In this document: piece after piece, positions 8,019 through 15,136 of the stretch
How the letters are laid out: every line of letters begins with the position of its first letter
Position numbering within the stretch: the first letter of the stretch is position 1
DNA from: an uncultured Macromonas sp.
GTDB lineage: Bacteria > Pseudomonadota > Gammaproteobacteria > Burkholderiales > Burkholderiaceae
Length of the DNA: 22,224 nt
NCBI GenBank assembly: GCA_946481585.1
Contig: CAMLOF010000015.1
Location: forward strand, 1-22,224
Direction: 5' to 3'
The notes under the pieces: model-generated
The model's database searches: none
What the model saw: only the letters and a program-made list of their open reading frames with translations
What the model was told of the DNA's origin: nothing
Program-made: the position numbers and the translations under genes

Positions 8019-8749
8019 TGGGACGCATTGTCTGTGCTGGCCTCGGGCCCGGCGACCCCGAACTGATGAGCGTGCGCGCCGACCGCCTGGTGCGGTCTGC
8101 CCGGCATGTGGCCTATTTCCGGAAGAAGGGCAGACCTGGTCAGGCCCGTAAGATGGTGGAGGCCTTGCTGGCGCCGGGAGTGACTGAGTATGCGATGGAG
8201 TACCCCGTCACCACCGAATTGCCGTTCGACAGCTCGGCCTACATCGACTGCCTGGCGCGCTTCTATGACGACTGGGCACAACGCCTGATCGAACTGGCGC
8301 AGACGCAGGACATCGTCGTGCTGTGCGAGGGCGACCCGTTTTTCTACGGTTCTTTCATGCACCTCTATACCCGGCTGCAAGGGCGCGCTGCGGTCGAGGT
8401 GGTGCCTGGTATTCCCGGCATGGTGGGCTGCTGGTCGGCCACCGGTCAGCCCATGACCTGGGGTGACGATGTGTTGACGGTGCTGATGGGCACCCTGTCG
8501 GAAGACGATTTGGTGCAACACATGCTGGCGGCCGATGCGATCGCGGTGATGAAGACCGGGCGCAACCTGCCGCGGGTCCGACGTGCACTGGCGCGGGCAG
8601 GCCGGCTTGACCAAGCGTGGCTGGTGCAGCATGGCACCATGCAGCAGCAGCAGATGAGTCGTCTGGCCGACACGCCTGATGGGGCCTGTCCGTATTTCGC
8701 CATCGTGTTGGTGCATGGGCAGGGGCGTCGTCCGGAGGCGGCCGAATGA
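8018..8749 (+). CDS. cobI: Precorrin-2 C20-methyltransferase
   Basis: CobI transfers the C20 methyl group from SAM to precorrin-2, giving precorrin-3A. The 243-aa tetrapyrrole methylase has GLGPGDPELMSVRA (from residue 8), the AYFRKKGRPGQAR segment typical of CobI/CbiL, CEGDPFFYGS (around residues 103-112) and VVPGIPGMVG. The start overlaps the cobH stop by one base (TGATG), with GAAGGAA upstream as ribosome binding site. The stop overlaps cobJ by 4 bp. Although its reaction precedes CobG, the gene lies after cobG and cobH, so operon order does not follow reaction order. Confidence 0.95.
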   Translation: MGRIVCAGLGPGDPELMSVRADRLVRSARHVAYFRKKGRPGQARKMVEALLAPGVTEYAMEYPVTTELPFDSSAYIDCLARFYDDWAQRLIELAQTQDIVVLCEGDPFFYGSFMHLYTRLQGRAAVEVVPGIPGMVGCWSATGQPMTWGDDVLTVLMGTLSEDDLVQHMLAADAIAVMKTGRNLPRVRRALARAGRLDQAWLVQHGTMQQQQMSRLADTPDGACPYFAIVLVHGQGRRPEAAE

Positions 8750-9486
8750 GCGGCTGGCTTTGCATAGCCGGCCTAGGGCCGGGCGACGAGGCCATGGTCA
8801 CGCCGGAGGTGAGCCTGTCACTGGCCGAGGCCACCGATGTGCTGGGCTACATTCCCTATGTGGCGCGCGTGGCGTCTCGCCCCGGGTTGACCCTGCATCC
8901 CTCGGACAACCGTGAAGAACTGGAGCGGGCCCGCGCGGCGCTGGGTCTGGCGGCCCAAGGTGGCCGTGTGGTGGTGGTGTCCTCGGGCGACCCGGGCGTG
9001 TTCGCCATGGCGGCGGCTGTGTTCGAGGCCATGGAGGCACGCTCCGACTGGCAGGCACTGGACGTGCGGGTGCTGCCCGGCATCACCGCGATGCTCGCTG
9101 CGGCGGCGCGGGCGGGTGCGCCGCTCGGCCACGATTTCTGCACCATCAACCTCAGCGACAACCTCAAACCCTGGGCATTGATCGAGCGGCGCGTGCGTGC
9201 CGCTGCGGGCGCCGACATGGCCATGGCCTTCTACAACCCGCGCTCTGCCAGCCGCCCACATCGTTTCGAGCAGATCCTGCAGTTGCTGCGTGAGTCCTGC
9301 GAGCCCGAGCGCCTGCTGCTGTTCGCACGCGCGGTCAGCACGCCACAGGAGCGGCTGTTGTGCGTGTCACTCGGCGAAGCGCGGGCCGACATGGCCGACA
9401 TGCGCACCTTGGTCATCGTTGGCAGTTCGACCACGCGCCGTGTAGGCCGTTTTGTCTATACCCCCCGTTCGGTGTCGTGCCCATGA
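8746..9486 (+). CDS. cobJ: Precorrin-3B C17-methyltransferase
   Basis: CobJ methylates C17 of precorrin-3B and drives ring contraction to precorrin-4. The 246-aa product shows GLGPGDEAMVTPE at the N-terminus, LGYIPYVARV, SSGDPGVFAMAAAVFEA (from residue 79), VLPGITAMLAAAARAGAPLG, AFYNPRS and a C-terminal TLVIVGSSTTR. These are standard for CobJ/CbiH without the extra C-terminal domains seen in some fusions. GGAGG at 8734-8738 is a strong ribosome binding site 7 nt before ATG 8746. The last 31 bp are antisense to the end of cobK, and this is the last gene of the first plus-strand run. Confidence 0.95.
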   Translation: MSGWLCIAGLGPGDEAMVTPEVSLSLAEATDVLGYIPYVARVASRPGLTLHPSDNREELERARAALGLAAQGGRVVVVSSGDPGVFAMAAAVFEAMEARSDWQALDVRVLPGITAMLAAAARAGAPLGHDFCTINLSDNLKPWALIERRVRAAAGADMAMAFYNPRSASRPHRFEQILQLLRESCEPERLLLFARAVSTPQERLLCVSLGEARADMADMRTLVIVGSSTTRRVGRFVYTPRSVSCP

Positions 9487-10214
9487 GACAGCCCAAGCCA
9501 TTGCAGTGCCTGTGCCACCGTGCCCACGGTCGTGCGCGGGGGTATGGGTGGCCGGTCGATCAGGATGACCGGGCAGCCCCGTTGCCGTGCTGCGGTCAGC
9601 TTGGCCTGAGCGCCGTGCCCGCCCGCGTTCTTGGCCACCACATGGGTGATGCCATGGCGCTCCAGCAGATCCAGGTCGTTGGCGAGGCTGAACGGGCCGC
9701 GGTCGAGTACCACGGTGCCTCGGTTCTCGGGCAGTTCAAAGCCGGGGTCGACCAAGCGCAACAGGTACCAGTGCTGGGCCTGCTCCAGGAAGGGCTGGAC
9801 ATACTGGCGGCCGATGGCCAGGAACACCCTCGCCGGTTCCGTCGGCAGGGCGGCCACGGCGGCCGCCAGATCGGGCACGTGCTGCCAACGGTCGCCGTCC
9901 TGTGCCTGCCAGGCCGGACGTTCCAGCGCCAGCAGTGGCAAGCCCAGTTCGGTGCAGGCCTGTACCGCGTGCTGGCTCATCTGGGCGGCAAAGGGGTGTG
10001 TGGCGTCGATCACGTGGCTGATGGCCTCGCGCTGGAGGTAGTCGCGCAAGCCAGGCACGCCGCCAAAGCCGCCCACTCGGGTGGGCAGGGGTTGCGTCAC
10101 GGGCGCCTCGGTGCGGCCGGCGTAGGAGAACACCGCATGTACATCCGCCCCGGCCAAGGCCTGGGCCAGGCGGCTGGCCTCGGTAGTTCCACCCAGCAAA
10201 AGGACACGTGGCAT
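9456..10214 (-). CDS. cobK: Precorrin-6A reductase
   Basis: CobK reduces the C18-C19 double bond of precorrin-6A with NADPH, giving precorrin-6B. The 252-aa protein begins MPRVLLLGGTTEASRLAQAL, the family's nucleotide-binding start. It continues with FSYAGRTEAP, VIDATHPFAAQMS, FLAIGRQY and a C-terminal VVAKNAGGHGAQAKL followed by ILIDRPP. It is the only gene on the minus strand here. It runs towards cobJ (31-bp tail overlap) and away from cobL, with the two start codons sharing CATG at 10212-10215. In-frame starts up to 10271 would add 19 residues before the conserved N-terminus, and none has a clear Shine-Dalgarno. Its promoter would have to lie inside the cobL coding region. Confidence 0.94.
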   Translation of the reverse strand: MPRVLLLGGTTEASRLAQALAGADVHAVFSYAGRTEAPVTQPLPTRVGGFGGVPGLRDYLQREAISHVIDATHPFAAQMSQHAVQACTELGLPLLALERPAWQAQDGDRWQHVPDLAAAVAALPTEPARVFLAIGRQYVQPFLEQAQHWYLLRLVDPGFELPENRGTVVLDRGPFSLANDLDLLERHGITHVVAKNAGGHGAQAKLTAARQRGCPVILIDRPPIPPRTTVGTVAQALQWLGLSHGHDTERGV

Positions 10215-10215
10215 G
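10198..10215. promoter_or_regulatory. Shared divergent start region of cobK and cobL
   Basis: The palindrome CATG (10212-10215) contains the ATG of cobL on the plus strand (10213) and the ATG of cobK on the minus strand (10214). On the plus strand AAAAGGA (10198-10204) is a good ribosome binding site 8 nt before the cobL start, and it lies within cobK coding sequence. No comparable element is visible for cobK. No intergenic DNA exists, so promoters for both genes must lie within the neighbouring coding regions or, for cobL, further upstream. I could not identify -35/-10 boxes. Confidence 0.6.
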
Positions 10216-11400
10216 GCTGAACCGTGGTTGTCGATCATTGGCATCGGAGAAGAGGGGTTGTCCGGACTCACCGATGGTAGCCGCGCTGCGCTGGCCAGCG
10301 CCCACCACGTGTTTGGCGGGCCGCGCCACCTGGCCCTGGCCGATGTGGGCGCGCGCGGCAGGGCCTGGGATGTGCCGTTCGACCTGCAGCCTGTGCTGGC
10401 CTTGCGCGGTCAGCCAGTGGCCTTGCTCGCCTCGGGCGATCCGTTCTGGTTCGGTGCAGGCGGCAGCATTTGCCACCTCCTGCAGCCGGGTGAATGGACC
10501 GCCTATTCCACCCCTTCCACTTTTTCGCGTGCCGCGGCCCTTCTGGGGTGGAGGCTCGAGTCCGTGCACTGCTTGGGGTTGCATGCTACGCCGCTGGTCT
10601 CGGTTCGTCCGTGGCTGCGGCGCGGTCAGCGCCTGATCTGCCTGGTGCGTGACGCCCAGGCAGCGCGGGCGCTTGCGGCCCTGGTCAGCGGTCACGGTTT
10701 CGGAGCCGCGAGCGGCTGGACGCTGGAGCGTCTGGGTGGAACTCACGAACGCGTCCACCGTTTCCGCCTCGATGCCCCGGACCTGCCGGCACTGGCCGTG
10801 CCTCTGGCGCTGGCGCTGGACCTGCACGACGGCCCGCCCGGTCTGCCCACCACCAGTGGGTTGCCTGATGAGTTGTTCGTCCACGACGGGCAGATCACCA
10901 AGTCGCCTATCCGTGCGCTGACGCTGCGCGCCCTGGCTCCGCGGCCCGGCGAGCGCCTGTGGGATCTGGGTGCAGGGTCGGGCTCGATATCGGTGGAGTG
11001 GTGTCTCGCGGGCGGCCAGGCGCACGCCGTGGAGCAGCACGACTCCCGTGCATCCAACATCCGCCTGAATGCCGAGCTCCTGGGCGTAGCACACCGGCTT
11101 AGTGTGCACGGCGGTTCATCACAGACCGTTCTGCCCACGCTGCCCGCACCTGACGCGGTGTTCGTGGGCGGCGGCTTCGACCGCAGCCTGTTCGACGCGA
11201 TCACCGCAGTGCCGCGCCCGGGTTGCCGTCTGGTTGTCAACAGCGTGACGCTGGACACCGAGGCCTTGCTCTTGCAGTTACACGCCCAGTATGGCGGCGA
11301 ATTGCTGCAGTTGTCCTTGTCTCAGGCGCAGCCGCTGGGCAGGCTGCGCGGCTGGTTGCCCGCGCGCCCCCTGGTGCAGTGGAGTGTGGTGCTGCCATGA
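10213..11400 (+). CDS. cobL: Precorrin-6B C5,15-methyltransferase (decarboxylating), CbiE-CbiT fusion
   Basis: CobL methylates C5 and C15 of precorrin-6B and decarboxylates the C12 acetate chain, giving precorrin-8X. The 395-aa protein is the classical two-domain fusion. Residues about 1-195 form a CbiE-like tetrapyrrole methylase (SIIGIGEEGLSGLT, LLASGDPFWFGAGG, STPSTFSRAAALLGW). Residues about 205-395 form a CbiT-like Rossmann methyltransferase with DELFVHDGQITKSPIR and the SAM-binding LWDLGAGSGSISVEW (249-263), then AVFVGGG-type residues. The start has a good AAGGA site inside antisense cobK. The stop overlaps the cobE start (ATGA, 11397-11400). It is the first gene of the second plus-strand run. 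Confidence 0.95.
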   Translation: MAEPWLSIIGIGEEGLSGLTDGSRAALASAHHVFGGPRHLALADVGARGRAWDVPFDLQPVLALRGQPVALLASGDPFWFGAGGSICHLLQPGEWTAYSTPSTFSRAAALLGWRLESVHCLGLHATPLVSVRPWLRRGQRLICLVRDAQAARALAALVSGHGFGAASGWTLERLGGTHERVHRFRLDAPDLPALAVPLALALDLHDGPPGLPTTSGLPDELFVHDGQITKSPIRALTLRALAPRPGERLWDLGAGSGSISVEWCLAGGQAHAVEQHDSRASNIRLNAELLGVAHRLSVHGGSSQTVLPTLPAPDAVFVGGGFDRSLFDAITAVPRPGCRLVVNSVTLDTEALLLQLHAQYGGELLQLSLSQAQPLGRLRGWLPARPLVQWSVVLP

Positions 11401-11810
11401 GCGATGTAAAACATGTCGTGGCCGGATTGGGTTTTCGCGAGGAGGTGAGCTGCCAGTCGCTGCACCAGGTGCTGGACGCAGCCATTGCTGCTGGCAAGCA
11501 TGCCTGCGGTGGTGTGGCGCTGCAGGCACTGGCCACCGCTGAAGACAAATGCCGCCACCCAGCCCTGTTGCAGCTGGCGACCGAACGGGGCCTGCAGGTG
11601 CAGGCCGTGCCGCTGGCGCGTTTGGTCGCGCAGGATCTGCTGCACAGCGCCCATGTGCCCCCGCGCTACGGTGCCCACAGCCTGGCCGAAGCCGCTGCAC
11701 TGGCGGCGTTGGGGCCGGGCGCCGTACTCATCGTGTCCCGACTCGTCAGCGATGACCGACACGCCACCGCTGCGATCGCTTTGAATCCGACAGAACCCGA
11801 ATACACATGA
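11397..11810 (+). CDS. cobE: CobE, CbiG C-terminal-domain-like cobalamin biosynthesis protein
   Basis: This 137-aa protein matches the stand-alone CobE family, which corresponds to the C-terminal domain of CbiG. Recognisable parts are [16 protein letters not shown] at the N-terminus, the [14 protein letters not shown] segment, a [12 protein letters not shown] segment, and a [13 protein letters not shown] region near the end. The exact role of CobE in the aerobic pathway is not settled in the literature I know. A carrier or accessory role for corrin intermediates has been discussed. Here it is fused by 4-bp overlaps to cobL and cobM, whose products act on intermediates, so it is certainly co-translated with the ring-modifying enzymes. 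Confidence 0.88.
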   Translation: MSDVKHVVAGLGFREEVSCQSLHQVLDAAIAAGKHACGGVALQALATAEDKCRHPALLQLATERGLQVQAVPLARLVAQDLLHSAHVPPRYGAHSLAEAAALAALGPGAVLIVSRLVSDDRHATAAIALNPTEPEYT

Positions 11811-12592
11811 CAGTCCATTTCATCGGCGCCGGACCTGGCGCCCCCGACCTGTTGACCCTGCGCGGCCGTGACCTGATCGCTGCCAGCCCAGTGTGCCTGT
11901 ACGCTGGTTCATTGGTGCCCGAAGGCGTGCTCGCGCACTGCCCCTCCGGGGCGCGGATCGTCAACACGGCACCGCTATCGCTGGAGCAGATCGTGGACGA
12001 GATCCGGGCCGCCCATGAGCAAGGGCTGGACGTGGCGCGACTGCACTCGGGTGACCTGTCGGTCTGGTCGGCGATGGGCGAGCAGTTGCGGGCGTTGCGC
12101 GAGGTCGGCATTCCCTTCACCGTTACCCCAGGCGTGCCATCTTTCGCGGCAGCCGCGGCCACCCTGGGCTGCGAGCTGACTTTGCCGGGCATGAGCCAGT
12201 CGGTGGTGCTGACCCGCACCAGTGGCCGTGCGTCGCCCATGCCTGAAGGTGAGGCGCTGGCGCACTTTGCCCAAACCGGCGCCACGCTGGCGATACACCT
12301 GTCCATCCATGTGCTGCCACAGGTGGTAGAAGAGCTGCTGCTTCACTACGGTGACGACTGCCCGGTGGCTGTGGTCTGGCGTGCCAGCTGGCCCGATGAG
12401 CGAGTGGTGCGCGCCAGCCTGGCAACCATCGAGTCCGCTATTGGCGAAGGCATTGACCGCACCGCACTCATCCTGGTAGGGCGCAATATCGGTGCGCAGG
12501 ACTTCGGTCACAGCCGCCTCTACGCGGCAGACTACGATCGCCGCTACCGGCCCCTCGGCGCACAGCCGCGTTTTCCTGCGGGCACCGAATGA
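11807..12592 (+). CDS. cobM: Precorrin-4 C11-methyltransferase
   Basis: CobM methylates C11 of precorrin-4, giving precorrin-5. The 261-aa tetrapyrrole methylase opens with [18 protein letters not shown]. It has CLYAGSLVP, the [15 protein letters not shown] substrate loop, [13 protein letters not shown], the diagnostic [15 protein letters not shown], and [11 protein letters not shown] near the C-terminus. These identify CobM/CbiF rather than the other methylases of the cluster. It overlaps cobE upstream and cobF downstream by ATGA. The C-terminal tail after the conserved LILVGRNIG is about 30 residues. Confidence 0.95.
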   Translation: MTVHFIGAGPGAPDLLTLRGRDLIAASPVCLYAGSLVPEGVLAHCPSGARIVNTAPLSLEQIVDEIRAAHEQGLDVARLHSGDLSVWSAMGEQLRALREVGIPFTVTPGVPSFAAAAATLGCELTLPGMSQSVVLTRTSGRASPMPEGEALAHFAQTGATLAIHLSIHVLPQVVEELLLHYGDDCPVAVVWRASWPDERVVRASLATIESAIGEGIDRTALILVGRNIGAQDFGHSRLYAADYDRRYRPLGAQPRFPAGTE

Positions 12593-13371
12593 AGATCCAC
12601 CTCAGCCTGATCGGAATGGGCGCAGGCCATCCCGACCACATCACCCGCCAGGGCATTGCTGCACTCAAACGGGCCCAGGTGGTACTGGTGCCGCGTAAGG
12701 GCGATGACAAGGCCGATCTTGCCGAGCTGCGCCTGCAGTTATGCCGTGAATTCATTCCGCACGGTGGCGCAGTGGTAGCGCCTTTCGACATGCCGGTGCG
12801 CACGGGCGCCGAGATAGATTACCTTGTTGCGGTGGACAGGTGGCACGACGCGATTGCGCTCATCTGGCTGGAAACCATCGCGCAGCACCTGCCGGATGGA
12901 GGCGAGGTGGCGCTGCTGGTCTGGGGCGACCCTTCGCTGTACGACAGCACCCTGCGCATCGCCCAGCGTCTGGCCAGACGAGTGAGCCTCACCACCACAG
13001 TGGTGCCGGGCATCACGGCCTTGCAGGCCCTGACCGCAGCGCATGCCATTCCGCTCAACGAGATCAACGCACCAGTACTCATCACCACGGGGCGGCAGCT
13101 GCGAGAGCAGGGCTGGCCGACCAGCGCCGACGCCGTGGCGGTGATGCTAGATGGCCATTGCACCTTCCAGACGCTGGCGCCGCAAGGCCTGCACATTTGG
13201 TGGGGTGCTTACCTGGGCATGCCACACCAGCTGTGCATCAGTGGCCCGCTGGCCGACGTGACGCCGACGATCCTGCGCGATCGGGAGCAGGCACGGGCCC
13301 GCCACGGCTGGATCATGGACACCTATTTGCTCAAGCGAGCCGCATCCCACCGTTCACACCATGCAGATTGA
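12589..13371 (+). CDS. cobF: Precorrin-6A synthase (deacetylating), C1-methyltransferase
   Basis: CobF methylates C1 and releases acetate, converting precorrin-5 to precorrin-6A. It is specific to the aerobic route; the anaerobic route uses CbiD instead. The 260-aa protein has [38 protein letters not shown] (a CobF-typical segment), [37 protein letters not shown] and a C-terminal [14 protein letters not shown] segment. The start is set by the ATGA overlap with cobM. The last 11 bp overlap the start of cobO in another frame. Confidence 0.95.
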   Translation: MKIHLSLIGMGAGHPDHITRQGIAALKRAQVVLVPRKGDDKADLAELRLQLCREFIPHGGAVVAPFDMPVRTGAEIDYLVAVDRWHDAIALIWLETIAQHLPDGGEVALLVWGDPSLYDSTLRIAQRLARRVSLTTTVVPGITALQALTAAHAIPLNEINAPVLITTGRQLREQGWPTSADAVAVMLDGHCTFQTLAPQGLHIWWGAYLGMPHQLCISGPLADVTPTILRDREQARARHGWIMDTYLLKRAASHRSHHAD

Positions 13372-13930
13372 AACCCCTCCAATTACCCGAGACACACCCA
13401 AGCCCCAGGGCGAGCGCCGTGGCCTGATCATGGTCCATACCGGCAACGGCAAGGGCAAAAGCACGGCGGCCTTCGGGCTGGCACTGCGCGCCCATGGCCG
13501 TGGCAAGAACGTCAAGGTTTACCAGTTCATGAAGGTGCCCACGGCTCGCTTTGGCGAACACCGCCTGTTCGAGCAACTGGGCATTCCCATTGAAGGGCTG
13601 GGTGACGGCTTCAGCTGGAAGAGCCGTGACCTGGATCACTCCGCCCAACTGGCGCAGGAAGGCTGGGCAAAGGCTGAGGCCACGATCCGCGCTGGCGAGC
13701 ATTTCATGGTGGTGCTGGATGAAATCATGTACCCGCTGCGCTACGGCTGGATTGCGTTGGAGCAGGTGTTGACATGCCTTGGGGAGCGGCCCGCGCAGGT
13801 GACCGTGGTGCTGACCGGGCGCAACGCGCCTGCCGAGTTGATCGAGCTGGCCGACACGGTGACCGAGATGACGTTGGTCAAGCATCACTTCAACGCTGGT
13901 GTGCCCGCGCAGCGTGGCATTGAAGACTGA
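13361..13930 (+). CDS. cobO: Cob(I)yrinic acid a,c-diamide adenosyltransferase
   Basis: CobO (BtuR/CobA-type) transfers the 5'-deoxyadenosyl group of ATP to cob(I)yrinic acid a,c-diamide and to other corrinoids, forming the Co-C bond. The 189-aa protein has the modified P-loop TGNGKGKST (27-35), VYQFMKV, a GEHRLFEQLG segment, FMVVLDEIMYPLRYG (Walker B-like) and TGRNAP. The C-terminus MTLVKHHFNAGVPAQRGIE is typical of CobO. It overlaps cobF by 11 bp. The reductase that provides Co(I) (CobR) is not visible in this window. Confidence 0.95.
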   Translation: MQIETPPITRDTPKPQGERRGLIMVHTGNGKGKSTAAFGLALRAHGRGKNVKVYQFMKVPTARFGEHRLFEQLGIPIEGLGDGFSWKSRDLDHSAQLAQEGWAKAEATIRAGEHFMVVLDEIMYPLRYGWIALEQVLTCLGERPAQVTVVLTGRNAPAELIELADTVTEMTLVKHHFNAGVPAQRGIED

Positions 13931-14016
13931 TGGAAACGTCCGCACTCATTGCCCGTCACGCACCTCTTGCGGTGTTGGGGCTGGCCTGCGCGCCCGTGGC
14001 GCTGCCTGTGCGATGA
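13930..14016 (+). CDS. Possible 28-residue mini-ORF between cobO and cobW
   Basis: This short frame starts with an ATG that overlaps the cobO stop (TGATG at 13928-13932). It ends with TGA at 14014-14016, which overlaps another ATG (14013) in the cobW frame. The peptide is short and mostly hydrophobic in its middle (APLAVLGLACAPVALPV) after a small polar start. I recognise no family and no dedicated Shine-Dalgarno. It could be a coupling relay that keeps ribosomes on the mRNA, a membrane micropeptide, a remnant of a lost gene, or chance. It fills most of the only gap (130 bp) between cobO and cobW. No promoter, terminator or riboswitch is evident in that gap. Confidence 0.25.
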   Translation: METSALIARHAPLAVLGLACAPVALPVR

Positions 14017-14060
14017 GCACCATCCACTTCCCCTTCACAACCCCCAAACAAGGACTTTTC

Positions 14061-15125
14061 ATGAACCTCCAGAAAATCCCAGCCACCATCGTCACCGGGT
14101 TCCTGGGCAGCGGCAAAACCACGCTGTTGCGCCATCTGCTCACGAACGCACAGGGGCGGCGCATCGCGGTCATCGTCAACGAGTTTGGCGAACTGGGCAT
14201 TGATGGCGAACTGCTGCGCGGCTGCGGCATTGGCTGTGACGAAAACGGCGCCGACAACGGCCAACTGTTCGAGTTGGCCAACGGTTGCCTGTGCTGCACC
14301 GTGCAAGAAGAGTTCGCACCGGTGATGGAGCAACTGGCCGCACGGCGTGAGCAGATCGACCACCTGGTGATCGAGACTTCCGGGCTGGCGCTGCCCAAGC
14401 CGCTTGTGCAGGCCTTCCAGTGGCCTGCGCTGCGCAATGCGTTCACGGTGGACGCCGTGGTCACCGTGGTGGATGCGCCAGCGGTGGCCGCAGGCCGGTT
14501 TGCCGAAGACCCGGTGGCCGTTGACGCGCAACGCCGTGCCGACGAGAACCTAGACCACGACTCCCCCTTGGCCGAGCTGTTCGAGGACCAGTTGGCCACT
14601 GCCGACCTGGTGGTGATCAACAAGACCGACGGTGTGGACGCGCCCACGCTGGCGCAGGTTGAAGCCACGGTGCGCACCGAGACCCCGGCGGGGGTGAAGG
14701 TGGTGCACGCGCAGCAAGGCCGCGTGGGCCTGGACGTGCTGCTGGGCATGGGCCGCGCCGTGGAAGACGTGATCGACCAGCGCCTGACGCACCACGACGA
14801 GGAAGAGGACCACGACCACGACGCTTTCGATTCGGTGTCCATCGGGCTTGAGGTGACAGACCGCCAACGGCTGCTGGATGCCCTGGCGGCGCTGGTGCGG
14901 CGGCACGAGATATACCGGGTCAAGGGTTTTGTGGCCTTGCCGGGGGCGGCCATGCGCCTGGTGGTTCAAGGCGTGGGGCAGCGTTTTGACAGCCATTTCG
15001 ATCGGCCCTGGCAAGGTGGCGAATTGCGCGCCACCCGGCTTGTGTTGATTGGCGACCACCTGGATGCGGCCGCCCTGCAAGGCGAGCTGCAGTCGGCCTT
15101 GTTGGCGGAAGCCACCGCAGCCTGA
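14061..15125 (+). CDS. cobW: CobW-type G3E GTPase, putative cobalt chaperone
   Basis: CobW proteins are metal-binding GTPases thought to deliver cobalt to the chelatase. The 354-aa protein has Walker A GFLGSGKTT (13-21), VNEFGELGIDGELL, the metal-binding GCLCC motif (Cys76, 78, 79), the VVIDA-type switch region VVTVVDA, and the guanine-specificity motif NKTD. A His/Asp/Glu-rich loop (residues 244-254, HHDEEEDHDHD) separates it from the C-terminal CobW domain. AAGGA (14050-14054) lies 6 nt before ATG 14061, which supports this start. An in-frame ATG at 14013 would add 16 residues and overlaps the preceding mini-ORF. It sits directly before cobN, in keeping with a role in cobalt supply. Confidence 0.93.
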   Translation: MNLQKIPATIVTGFLGSGKTTLLRHLLTNAQGRRIAVIVNEFGELGIDGELLRGCGIGCDENGADNGQLFELANGCLCCTVQEEFAPVMEQLAARREQIDHLVIETSGLALPKPLVQAFQWPALRNAFTVDAVVTVVDAPAVAAGRFAEDPVAVDAQRRADENLDHDSPLAELFEDQLATADLVVINKTDGVDAPTLAQVEATVRTETPAGVKVVHAQQGRVGLDVLLGMGRAVEDVIDQRLTHHDEEEDHDHDAFDSVSIGLEVTDRQRLLDALAALVRRHEIYRVKGFVALPGAAMRLVVQGVGQRFDSHFDRPWQGGELRATRLVLIGDHLDAAALQGELQSALLAEATAA

Positions 15126-15136
15126 GGCCAGGAAAC

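Noticed and set aside
9360..10220. 286-codon plus-strand open frame through the cobK region
   Set aside because: It lacks any recognisable motif, whereas the minus strand encodes CobK with conserved N-terminal and C-terminal motifs.
13931..14060. Possible cobalamin riboswitch before cobW
   Set aside because: No B12-box-like sequence or multi-stem arrangement is seen, and the region is too short for a full cobalamin riboswitch aptamer.
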